Part shown: piece by piece, positions 1 to 5,268 of the stretch
Layout of the letters: each line of letters opens with the position of its first letter
How positions within the stretch are numbered: the stretch's first letter is position 1
DNA from: Mycobacteriaceae bacterium
GTDB taxonomy: Bacteria; Actinomycetota; Actinomycetes; Mycobacteriales; Mycobacteriaceae
Reading direction: 5' to 3'
Assembly: GCA_019242135.1 (NCBI GenBank)
Contig: JAFAWC010000007.1
Location: 1-6,656 of the forward strand
Length of the DNA: 6,656 nt
The notes under the pieces: generated by a model
What the model was told of the DNA's origin: nothing
Databases searched by the model: none
Seen by the model: only the letters and a program-made list of their open reading frames with translations
Made by a program: the position numbers and the translations under genes

Positions 1-413
1 GCCGCGAGCGTGAAATCGGCGGCCAGCGCGAGATTGCAGCCCAGGCCGACGGCGTAGCCGCGCACGCTGCACACCACCGGCAGATGAACGGTGTGAATCA
101 ACTCGATCATCCGGTGCGCGGTGAGGGGGATGCGCCGCAGCAGGTCACCGGTGCGGGGACGCGGCCGGTCCGGTTTGTTCGTCGATACCCAGTCGGCTCC
201 GGTGCAGAAGTCGGCACCTTCACCCGTGACGTGGATTGCGCGAAGCGAGTCGTCCCGGGCGGCCGTCGTCAGCGCATCCACCAAGGCGTCGACCATGTCG
301 GGGCTCAGCGAGTTGCGCCGACCGGGGCGGTCGATCGTGATGGTCAGCACCGCGCCGTCGCGCCGTGCCGTTACCGCGCCGTCAGCTGCGCCGGCGTCGA
401 CGTCGTGAGTCAC
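1..413 (-). CDS. Crotonase-family enzyme (enoyl-CoA hydratase/isomerase-like), N-terminal part
   Basis: The reverse strand reads as a crotonase-superfamily protein, open through the left edge, so the C-terminal half is missing; 137 codons are visible. Family members act on acyl-CoA thioesters in the cytoplasm as hydratases, isomerases, hydrolases or lyases. The start of the fold is at about residues 21-34 (AVLTITIDRPGRRNS). The first oxyanion-hole segment is DFCTGADW (68-75), and the second is GYAVGLGCNLALAAD (119-133). A basic stretch (NKPDRPRPRTG) lies between them. At the position of the first catalytic Glu of rat enoyl-CoA hydratase (Glu144) this protein has Asn127; the second Glu position falls outside the window. 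The start is taken as GTG at 411-413; an in-frame GTG at 426-428 is possible, but the GGAAAGG upstream would sit directly against it. It is divergent from the thioesterase across a 98-bp promoter region. Family assignment is firm; the reaction is not known. Confidence 0.88.
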   Translation of the reverse strand, partial: MTHDVDAGAADGAVTARRDGAVLTITIDRPGRRNSLSPDMVDALVDALTTAARDDSLRAIHVTGEGADFCTGADWVSTNKPDRPRPRTGDLLRRIPLTAHRMIELIHTVHLPVVCSVRGYAVGLGCNLALAADFTLA

Positions 414-511
414 CGCGAAAACCCGCACCTTTCCGACGCATACGGTTGTGCATACAGTAGGCTATACCATTACTGTCCTGCACAAGTTAGCAAGGAAAGG
501 CTGCCAGCGGA
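414..511. promoter_or_regulatory. Divergent promoter region between crotonase (-) and thioesterase (+)
   Basis: This AT-richer gap separates two divergent genes and must hold promoters for both. On the plus strand, TACAGT (453-458) and TACTGT (471-476) both fit the actinobacterial -10 pattern TANNNT; TTGTGC (446-451) could be a -35 for the latter with a 19-bp spacer. On the minus strand, TACTGT (459 down to 454) is a -10 candidate about 41 nt before the GTG at 413. The purine-rich AAGGAAAGG at 492-500 is the probable ribosome binding site of the thioesterase, 11 nt before its ATG. The promoter hexamers are weak matches and are inferred from position and composition only. Confidence 0.45.
454..476. 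repeat. Inverted repeat ACAGTA-N11-TACTGT, possible operator
   Basis: Perfect 6-bp arms ACAGTA (454-459) and TACTGT (471-476) are separated by 11 bp in the centre of the divergent promoter region. The dyad overlaps the candidate -10 elements on both strands, which is where a repressor controlling both genes would bind. TetR-family dimers bind dyads in this size range, so the TetR protein encoded at 3441-4193 is a candidate ligand. Alternatively the symmetry may simply come from two opposed TANNNT elements. Confidence 0.4.
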
Positions 512-1183
512 ATGGCCACCGATCGGGTTGCGACCGGCGACGACCGCCGGTTCGGCGAGAGACCGCTCGCGCAGACGGTCGCGGCGGCTGCCGCCATCCG
601 GCGTCTCACCGGCCTGCTGCTGTCGCTGGAGCACGATCACCCGACGGTCGACGTGATGCTCGAGCATTTCGCGAACTGGGAACGCGACCTTGCCGGCGCC
701 GTGCCCGCCGACAGCGCACCGCGCCTCGGATCCGATGACAGCGATTCCCGGCGGGTGTATCTCGGGCACGCATTCGACATCGGCGCATTCAACCCGTGTT
801 TTCCGGAGTACCGCTTCGATCGTCTCGATGCCGACACGGCGTCGGGAACCGTCACGTTTCCGTTGGTGTTCGAAGGCCCGCCGGGGTTCGTGCACGGCGG
901 GTTTCTCGCCGTTCTCTTCGATTGCATTACTCAGCATCAGAATTGCGCGGTGGCGCTCTCAGGCCGGACGCGGTCGCTGGCCGTGACATACCGCCGTCCG
1001 ACGCCCATCCTGACCCAGCTGCGTTTCGACATCGTCCGGACGCAGATCGACAGGGCGATCACCTCGACGGCGCGACTGCTGCTCGACGGCGAAGTCTTGT
1101 GCACCGGCGAGCTCAATGCGGTGGCGGCCGCGCCCGACAAACTCGCGCCGTTCCGCTTGGGCACGCGCCGCGGCGCGGACTGA
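512..1183 (+). CDS. PaaI/THEM4-like hotdog-fold acyl-CoA thioesterase
   Basis: A 223-residue protein predicted to hydrolyse an acyl-CoA thioester in the cytoplasm, releasing CoA. The hotdog domain occupies about residues 85-205. Its core is GPPGFVHGGFLAVLFD (122-137), with the HGG turn (128-130) and Asp137 on the following helix, as in PaaI-type thioesterases, followed by TRSLAVTYRRPTPI (153-166), the usual central strand with a Y-R-x-P signature. The first 80 or so residues form an Ala-rich, probably helical extension not needed for the minimal 130-150 residue hotdog domain; THEM4-like actinobacterial proteins can have such a region. The start ATG is preceded by AAGGAAAGG (492-500). It is the first gene of a plus-strand series with the crotonase 89 bp downstream. 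In a degradation cluster it may free CoA from dead-end intermediates or release an acid product. The substrate is unknown. Confidence 0.85.
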   Translation: MATDRVATGDDRRFGERPLAQTVAAAAAIRRLTGLLLSLEHDHPTVDVMLEHFANWERDLAGAVPADSAPRLGSDDSDSRRVYLGHAFDIGAFNPCFPEYRFDRLDADTASGTVTFPLVFEGPPGFVHGGFLAVLFDCITQHQNCAVALSGRTRSLAVTYRRPTPILTQLRFDIVRTQIDRAITSTARLLLDGEVLCTGELNAVAAAPDKLAPFRLGTRRGAD

Positions 1184-1272
1184 TCGGATGCCCGGCGGGC
1201 CCGTGGCGCAGCTCGCGCTTGATAGGGCCAACTCGTTGAACCGGCCCAGTTCTGACAGCAAGGAGTCCGCCG

Positions 1273-2154
1273 ATGACCAATCCGAATGTTTCGGATGACC
1301 GCGTTCTGTTCGACACCGAACCCGACAAGCGGATCGCCACGATCACCTTGAACAACCCGCAGCAGCGGAACTCTTATGACGCGTCGATGCGCGATAGCCT
1401 GGCCCGCTGCCTGGATCGCGTCGCCGAGGACGACGATCTGACCGTTGTGTTGCTTCGCGGAGCCGATGGGGTGTTTTCCACCGGCGCCGACATGAACAAC
1501 GCGTACGGCTGGTACGGCCCGGCCGGCACCGAGACGAAGAGCCGGCCCAGCCAGCGCCGCCGACTCACCGTGGACCGCAAGTCGTTCGGCTTCTACCACA
1601 ACCTGATGGGTTTCCCGAAAGTGACGGTCGGCGAGATCAGCGGCTACGCCCTCGGCGGTGGTTTCGAAATGGCGCTGATGACCGACATCTCCGTGATCGC
1701 CCGCGACACGCAGCTCGGCATGCCCGCGACGCGCTTCCTCGGACCGGCGCTCGGCAGCCTGCACATGTTCTTCCACCGCCTCGGCCCGGTCCTGGCTCGT
1801 CGCCTCCTTCTCACCGGCGACATCATCGAGGCGGGATCGATCGAACACCTCGGGGTGTTCACCGAGACATGCGACGCTTCCCGCGTTGCCCTCCGCGCCA
1901 GGTACTGGGCCGAGAAGGCCGCGAGGATGCCCGCCGACGGGGTCGTGATCGCCAAAGAAGCCTTCCGTCTGGTGGAGCAGAGCCAGGCCTACCAGGGTGA
2001 GGAAGTCGCGAGTTACCTGTTCCATGCCTTCGGGACAAACCTGCAGTTCGCGCCGGGGGAGTTCAACTTCGTCAAAACGCGTGCCCAGGTCGGCACCAAG
2101 GAGGCGTTCCGGCTGCGCGACGAGCACTTCCACGTCCCGGAACCCGACGCATGA
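1273..2154 (+). CDS. Crotonase-family enzyme with one of two catalytic glutamates replaced
   Basis: A complete 293-residue crotonase-superfamily protein, somewhat longer than the usual 255-270. The fold begins at about residue 20 (RIATITLNNPQQRNS). The first oxyanion-hole segment is VFSTGADM (67-74), the second SGYALGGGFEMALMTD (123-138). Glu132 matches rat enoyl-CoA hydratase Glu144. Exactly 20 residues later, where rat has Glu164 in a QPE motif, this protein has Ala152 in GMPATRFLG. With one acid it may be an isomerase, a hydrolase or a lyase rather than a standard hydratase. A polar, Arg-rich insertion (about 82-104) follows the first oxyanion segment, near where the CoA and acyl pocket usually form. 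The start is well supported by AAGGAG (1260-1265), 7 nt before the ATG. It probably shares a transcript with the thioesterase. The family is certain; the reaction is open. Confidence 0.9.
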   Translation: MTNPNVSDDRVLFDTEPDKRIATITLNNPQQRNSYDASMRDSLARCLDRVAEDDDLTVVLLRGADGVFSTGADMNNAYGWYGPAGTETKSRPSQRRRLTVDRKSFGFYHNLMGFPKVTVGEISGYALGGGFEMALMTDISVIARDTQLGMPATRFLGPALGSLHMFFHRLGPVLARRLLLTGDIIEAGSIEHLGVFTETCDASRVALRARYWAEKAARMPADGVVIAKEAFRLVEQSQAYQGEEVASYLFHAFGTNLQFAPGEFNFVKTRAQVGTKEAFRLRDEHFHVPEPDA

Positions 2155-2194
2155 CCGACCCGGCCTGCGGCTCTGGAGGGTCGCCTGGTACCTT

Positions 2195-2200
2195 TACAGT
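2195..2200 (+). promoter_or_regulatory. Candidate -10 element (TACAGT) before the thiolase
   Basis: TACAGT fits TANNNT and lies in the 102-bp gap between the crotonase and the thiolase, 56 nt upstream of the thiolase ATG. It is part of the heptamer TACAGTA that recurs before other genes in this window. No good -35 is visible (CTGGAG at 2173-2178 is weak). It suggests the thiolase may have its own promoter besides read-through from the upstream genes. Confidence 0.35.
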
Positions 2201-2211
2201 ATCGTCACGAT
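2201..2211. repeat. 11-bp palindrome ATCGT-C-ACGAT
   Basis: Perfect 5-bp arms around a single centre base, immediately downstream of the candidate thiolase -10 and so covering the expected transcription start. This is a plausible repressor site by position. It is short enough to occur by chance. Confidence 0.25.
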
Positions 2212-2256
2212 CCGTAATGCTGTCCGCACCGGCAGCCCAAAGCCCGAGGTCACGCC

Positions 2257-3432
2257 ATGCCAACACCCGTCATTGTCGCCGCGACCAGGACAGCGATCGG
2301 CCGATCCTTCAAGGGGGCGTTGGTCAACACCACGCCCGAGACGCTGATCACCACCGTGCTGCCCGAGGTCATTCGCCGGGCCGGCGTGAACCCAGCCGAC
2401 ATCGACGACGTCATTTTCGCCGAATCGCACTATGGCGGTGGTGATCTCGCCCGTTATGCGGCCGCCGCGACCGGCATGGAGCACGTTCCTGGGCAGTCCG
2501 TGAACCGGCACTGCGCGGGCAGTTTGACGGCGATCGGCAACGCGGCCGCACACATCGGATCGGGCATGGAGCGTGTTCTAATCGCCGGGGGCGTGCAGTC
2601 CCTGTCCATGACCCCGGTGCAGAAGTGGCGGATTCCCGGACCCGAGCTGAAGTTCGAGGAACCGTGGATGCCGCCGACCCATCCCGAGACCGCGGATGCG
2701 CCGACGAAAGACATGTCGATCACGGTCGGCTGGAACACCGCGAAGGCCGTCGGTATCACCCGCGAGGAGATGGACGCGTGGGCGGCCCGGTCTCATCAGC
2801 GTGCCATCGCCGCGATCGACGACGGCAAGTTCGTCGACGAGATCATTCCGTTGAAGGTGACATTGCCCGATGGCTCGGTAATCGACTTCAGCGTCGACGA
2901 ACATCCGCGCCGCGATACCACCGTCGAGAAGCTGGCCGCCCTCAAGGTCCTGCACCCCGAAATCGAGGGGTTCTCGATCACCGCCGGCAACAGCAGCGGC
3001 ACCAACGATGCCGCCGCGGCGGTGGCAGTCGTCGAAAAGGCGTACGCCGACGCCGAGAACTTGACGGTGATGGCCGCGGTCAAGGCGTGGGCGAGCGCCG
3101 GTGTTGCTCCGCGCGACACCGGACTGGGCGCGGTCAAGGTGATCGACAAAGTGCTTCAGCGGGCGAACCTGACGCCGGCCGATGTCGCCCTGTGGGAAAT
3201 CAACGAGGCGTTCGCCTCGGTGCCGATCGCCGCGTGCCGTGAATACGGTCTCGACGAGGAGCGGGTGAATTTCTCCGGCAGCGGGTGCAGCCTCGGCCAC
3301 CCCATCGCCGCGTCCGGGGCGCGAATGGTGACCACGCTCACCTACGAGCTGCAGCGCCGCGGCGGCGGCATCGGCGTCGCCGCGATGTGTGCGGGCGGTG
3401 GCCAGGGCGGCGCGGTCGTTATCGAAGTCTGA
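2257..3432 (+). CDS. Thiolase (acetyl-CoA C-acetyltransferase / 3-oxoacyl-CoA thiolase type)
   Basis: A 391-residue thiolase, the normal length for the family. It would cleave a 3-oxoacyl-CoA with CoA to acetyl-CoA (or propionyl-CoA) and a shortened acyl-CoA, or run in reverse. All expected catalytic parts are present: the nucleophilic Cys86 in NRHCAGSL (83-90), the NEAF motif at 316-319, the GHP motif with His348 (GCSLGHPIAASGAR) and the second Cys378 in CAGGGQGGA (378-386). Presence of NEAF and the C-terminal Cys favours a classical thiolase over the SCP2/retro-aldolase or KAS-like branches. The ATG has GAGG at 2246-2249, 7 nt upstream. It lies 102 bp after the crotonase and runs into the oppositely oriented TetR gene, with 8 bp between stop codons. 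It is the only clear bond-cleaving beta-oxidation enzyme in the window, so the pathway likely yields acetyl-CoA. Actinobacterial genomes carry many FadA paralogues and I cannot assign one. Confidence 0.93.
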   Translation: MPTPVIVAATRTAIGRSFKGALVNTTPETLITTVLPEVIRRAGVNPADIDDVIFAESHYGGGDLARYAAAATGMEHVPGQSVNRHCAGSLTAIGNAAAHIGSGMERVLIAGGVQSLSMTPVQKWRIPGPELKFEEPWMPPTHPETADAPTKDMSITVGWNTAKAVGITREEMDAWAARSHQRAIAAIDDGKFVDEIIPLKVTLPDGSVIDFSVDEHPRRDTTVEKLAALKVLHPEIEGFSITAGNSSGTNDAAAAVAVVEKAYADAENLTVMAAVKAWASAGVAPRDTGLGAVKVIDKVLQRANLTPADVALWEINEAFASVPIAACREYGLDEERVNFSGSGCSLGHPIAASGARMVTTLTYELQRRGGGIGVAAMCAGGGQGGAVVIEV

Positions 3433-3440
3433 GCGCCGGT

Positions 3441-4193
3441 CTAGCGCTTGGCGGCCTTGCGCACCCGCCGGGCAGGCGCTTTAGCCGACTGTTGCCGCTC
3501 CTGGATCAGGCGACTGGCGTGGTCGAGGATGCAGGTGAGCCCGTACTCGAAGTTCTTTTCGTCCGCGGCGCCCAACCGGTGCCCCTTCGCGGTCAACTTG
3601 GCGATCAGCGGCGTGGTCTTGGCATCGATCGTCCTGGGTTGGTAGCCGCCCCGTTCTCCGTCGTCGACCTCGCTCGTCTTCTCCTGCAGGCGCTCGAGCA
3701 CCACAGTGCCGCGAACATGAAGCGAGACGGCCGAATATGTGTCGAACGCATCCTCCGGTGACAGTCCCGCCTCCACCAGGGCGTCGATCGCTGTCTCCAT
3801 CTGCTCGATACCCAGCCGGCGGGCCTTCGCACCCAGCGCGCCCCGGATCAGGATCAGGTCGGTCAGGATCGGACTGCTCAAAAACGTCTTGCGCATCATC
3901 CGGGCATGGTTGCGTAACGACTCGCGCCAGTTGCCGGCTTCGACGTACGGGGTGGCGAAGGTGAACTGCCGCAGCGCACGATCGGCCATCGCGTTGAGGA
4001 GGTCGTCCTTTTTGCGGAAGTACCAATAGATGCTTGTCACACCCACGCCGAGGTGCTTGCCCAGAAGGGGCATGCTCAGATTGTCGATGGAGACCTCGTG
4101 TGCGAGCTCCAGGGCGCCGTCGATAATGTCGTCGGGTTTGATCGAACCGCGCTCGCGTCGCTGACGCTTATCGGCGGTCGCCGGCCTTACCAC
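3441..4193 (-). CDS. TetR/AcrR-family transcriptional regulator
   Basis: A 250-residue TetR-type regulator, probably a ligand-responsive dimeric repressor of this cluster. The N-terminal DNA-binding domain spans about residues 18-66. The helix-turn-helix lies at about 36-60 and ends in the family signature VTSIYWYFRKKDDLL (52-66). The remainder is the all-helical ligand-binding and dimer domain. A basic tail (QQSAKAPARRVRKAAKR, 234-250) extends past the last predicted helix, and the N-terminus is also basic (DKRQRRERG). The start is GTG at 4193, supported by GGAGG (4208-4204 on the minus strand) 10 nt upstream. The gene is convergent with the thiolase and divergent from the SDR/aldolase pair, the usual arrangement for a TetR protein that controls the divergent genes and itself. 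The effector would be expected to be an acyl-CoA or other pathway intermediate, but this is not visible. Confidence 0.92.
   Translation of the reverse strand: MVRPATADKRQRRERGSIKPDDIIDGALELAHEVSIDNLSMPLLGKHLGVGVTSIYWYFRKKDDLLNAMADRALRQFTFATPYVEAGNWRESLRNHARMMRKTFLSSPILTDLILIRGALGAKARRLGIEQMETAIDALVEAGLSPEDAFDTYSAVSLHVRGTVVLERLQEKTSEVDDGERGGYQPRTIDAKTTPLIAKLTAKGHRLGAADEKNFEYGLTCILDHASRLIQERQQSAKAPARRVRKAAKR
3443..3480. terminator. Imperfect GC-rich hairpin at the convergent gene ends
   Basis: AGCGCTTG (3443-3450) can pair with CAGGCGCT (3473-3480) with one G-U pair, and GCGG (3451-3454) with CCGC (3465-3468), leaving a 4-nt bulge and a 10-nt loop. It starts 11 nt past the thiolase stop and lies inside the 3' end of the TetR gene. 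With only 8 bp between the stops, any terminator for the thiolase transcript has to lie in the TetR gene. On the plus strand only a short TTTA follows. A GC-rich coding stretch folds easily, so this is tentative. Confidence 0.25.
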
Positions 4194-4203
4194 TCCTGCG
4201 CTA

Positions 4204-4208
4204 CCTCC
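4204..4208 (-). promoter_or_regulatory. Shine-Dalgarno site deciding the TetR GTG start
   Basis: GGAGG on the minus strand, 10 nt before the GTG at 4193-4191. It supports this non-ATG start, and no in-frame ATG occurs before the DNA-binding domain. Confidence 0.65.
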
Positions 4209-4230
4209 GTCGTGAACTCGTCACCTGTCA

Positions 4231-4260
4231 ACGATACCGGTGGCGATCCGATTCAGTCAT
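4231..4260 (-). promoter_or_regulatory. Candidate promoter of the TetR gene
   Basis: On the minus strand, ATGACT (4260-4255) resembles the -35 consensus TTGACA in four of six positions, and TATCGT (4236-4231) fits the -10 pattern TANNNT, with an 18-bp spacer. Transcription would start about 30 nt before the GTG start. Position and spacing are good for a housekeeping sigma factor. This is inferred from sequence only. Confidence 0.45.
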
Positions 4261-4328
4261 CGGGAAGGCTTTCGGTACTGCGTCGTGTCGTCGTCGCGTA
4301 CCCGCTCGCCGCGGAGCCGGGCCACCCC

Positions 4329-4339
4329 ATTACGGTAAT
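4329..4339. repeat. 11-bp palindrome ATTAC-G-GTAAT in the TetR/SDR divergent region
   Basis: Perfect 5-bp arms around one centre base in an AT-rich patch of an otherwise GC-rich gap. It lies just upstream of the candidate -10 TATAGT (4343-4348) of the rightward genes. A TetR-family repressor bound here would block polymerase, so it is a plausible autoregulatory operator. It is short; arms and spacing differ from the dyad at 454-476. Confidence 0.35.
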
Positions 4340-4342
4340 CGA

Positions 4343-4348
4343 TATAGT
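4343..4348 (+). promoter_or_regulatory. Candidate -10 element (TATAGT) for the SDR/aldolase genes
   Basis: TATAGT fits TANNNT and is the closest match to the classic TATAAT in the window. It is followed by A, giving TATAGTA, a one-base variant of the TACAGTA found before the other plus-strand units. It sits 40 nt before a possible leader ORF and 95 nt before the SDR ATG. No convincing -35 is seen. Confidence 0.4.
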
Positions 4349-4388
4349 AAGCATTCTTGTAGTCTCCGCCGGCTCGGGAAGGGACATC

Positions 4389-4439
4389 GTGGCCGACACG
4401 ATTCTCCAGCGATGTACGTCGAACCGATTTGGCCTGTAG
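4389..4439 (+). CDS. Possible 16-codon leader ORF upstream of the SDR
   Basis: GTG at 4389 opens a short frame (VADTILQRCTSNRFGL) ending at TAG 4437-4439, 4 nt before the SDR ATG at 4444. It is preceded by GGGAAGGG (4376-4383) with 5-nt spacing, the only good Shine-Dalgarno-like sequence in this stretch, whereas the SDR start itself has only AGCAGG touching its ATG. The arrangement would let ribosomes ending the leader restart at the SDR. The peptide matches nothing I recognise. Alternatives are that GGGAAGGG is a chance run, or that the SDR starts at the in-frame TTG at 4429. Confidence 0.25.
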   Translation: MADTILQRCTSNRFGL

Positions 4440-4443
4440 CAGG

Positions 4444-5241
4444 ATGGATTTGGGGCTGAAGGACGCGACCGCAGTGGTCGTCGGCGGCAGCCGGGGGATG
4501 GGTTTGGCCAGCGCCCGGTGCCTGGCCGACGATGGCGCCCGGGTGGCGATCGTCGGTCGGTCTCGTGACGTTGTGGACCAGGCCGCCGCGGAGCTGGCGC
4601 GCCGGGGCAGCCCAGATGCCGTCGGATTGGTCGCCGACGCCGCCGACCCGGGGCAGGTTGACAAGCTGTTCACCGAGGTTGGCGACCGATGGAACGGCCG
4701 ACTCAATGTACTCGTCAACGCGGTCGGGCCCGGTTCTGTGGGCAGCTTTGAAGACCTCACCGACGACCAGTGGCGTAGTGCCGTCGACGAGGGCGTGATG
4801 GGCATGGTGCGTTGCGTCCGCGCGGCACTGCCGCTGCTTCGAGCTGCCGACTGGGCACGCATCGTCAATTTCTCGGCTCACTCGACACAGCGGCAAAGCG
4901 TGATCCTGCCGGCCTACACCGCGGCCAAAGCGATGGTGAACAGCGTCTCGAAGAACCTGTCGCTGGCGCTGGCCAAGGATGAGATTCTGGTCAACGTGGT
5001 TTCGCCGGGCAGCATCGCCTCGGAATCGCTCGTCGGCTGGGCCTCGTCTGTGGGTGTCGACGGTACCGACCTCTACGCCCTGATGGACGCCATCGCCGAG
5101 CACTTCGGCCACCCGGCACACCTGCCCCGTGCCGGCCTTCCCGACGAAATCGGCCCCGTGGTGGCGTTTTTGGCGTCCCAACGGAATTCCTACATGACCG
5201 GGGCCAACGTGAACGTCGATGGGGGCAGCGACTTCACCTGA
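4444..5241 (+). CDS. Short-chain dehydrogenase/reductase (SDR), altered active-site serine
   Basis: A 265-residue classical-length SDR, predicted to oxidise or reduce a hydroxyl/keto group with NAD(P). The Rossmann glycine motif is VGGSRGMG (13-20), with Val13 replacing the usual Thr. Arg17 and Arg39 (VGRS after the second strand) suggest NADP(H) preference. The NAG-like motif is VNAVG (91-95). Tyr158 and Lys162 (AYTAAK) form the catalytic YxxxK pair. The residue 13 before Tyr158, normally the catalytic Ser, is Ala145; Ser144 and Ser147 flank it and could stand in. The end VDGGSDFT is typical (final-strand GG motif). The ATG at 4444 is chosen because residues from MDLGLKDATAVVVGG align with family N-termini; an in-frame TTG at 4429 would add five residues. 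It lies 27 bp before the aldolase-like gene and is surely co-transcribed. The substrate is unknown; a 3-hydroxyacyl-CoA or alicyclic alcohol is possible. Confidence 0.88.
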   Translation: MDLGLKDATAVVVGGSRGMGLASARCLADDGARVAIVGRSRDVVDQAAAELARRGSPDAVGLVADAADPGQVDKLFTEVGDRWNGRLNVLVNAVGPGSVGSFEDLTDDQWRSAVDEGVMGMVRCVRAALPLLRAADWARIVNFSAHSTQRQSVILPAYTAAKAMVNSVSKNLSLALAKDEILVNVVSPGSIASESLVGWASSVGVDGTDLYALMDAIAEHFGHPAHLPRAGLPDEIGPVVAFLASQRNSYMTGANVNVDGGSDFT

Positions 5242-5268
5242 AAGCTCTCAAGCCGAAGGAGCAGATGA

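Noticed and set aside
84..656. Plus-strand open frame (190 codons) over the left crotonase and the divergent promoter
   Set aside because: It is antisense to a clear crotonase and crosses the promoter region. Its translation is Arg-rich with no recognisable family.
1225..1247. GGGCC-N13-GGCCC inverted repeat between thioesterase and crotonase, as an internal terminator
   Set aside because: Only 5-bp arms with a 13-nt loop in GC-rich sequence, and the following gene is close with a good ribosome binding site. Too weak to call.
937..2133. Long minus-strand open frame (398 codons) antisense to the thioesterase end and the crotonase
   Set aside because: Its translation shows no recognisable fold, while the plus-strand frame encodes a clear crotonase with a good ribosome binding site. 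Long antisense frames are expected in high-GC DNA.
2578..3300. Minus-strand open frame (240 codons) antisense to the thiolase
   Set aside because: The thiolase on the plus strand has all its catalytic motifs, and the antisense translation has none that I recognise.
4053..4439. Plus-strand open frame (128 codons) across the TetR 5' end and the divergent gap
   Set aside because: Its first part is antisense to the TetR DNA-binding domain and it shows no domain. Only its last 16 codons are considered, as a possible leader ORF.
4429..4443. TTG at 4429 as the SDR start
   Set aside because: It adds five residues that do not fit family N-termini and has no ribosome binding site; ATG at 4444 fits the SDR alignment better. 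It is kept only as an alternative.
4330..5181. Minus-strand open frame (283 codons) antisense to the SDR
   Set aside because: It has no recognisable motif and covers a gene with intact SDR motifs on the plus strand. This is a composition artefact.
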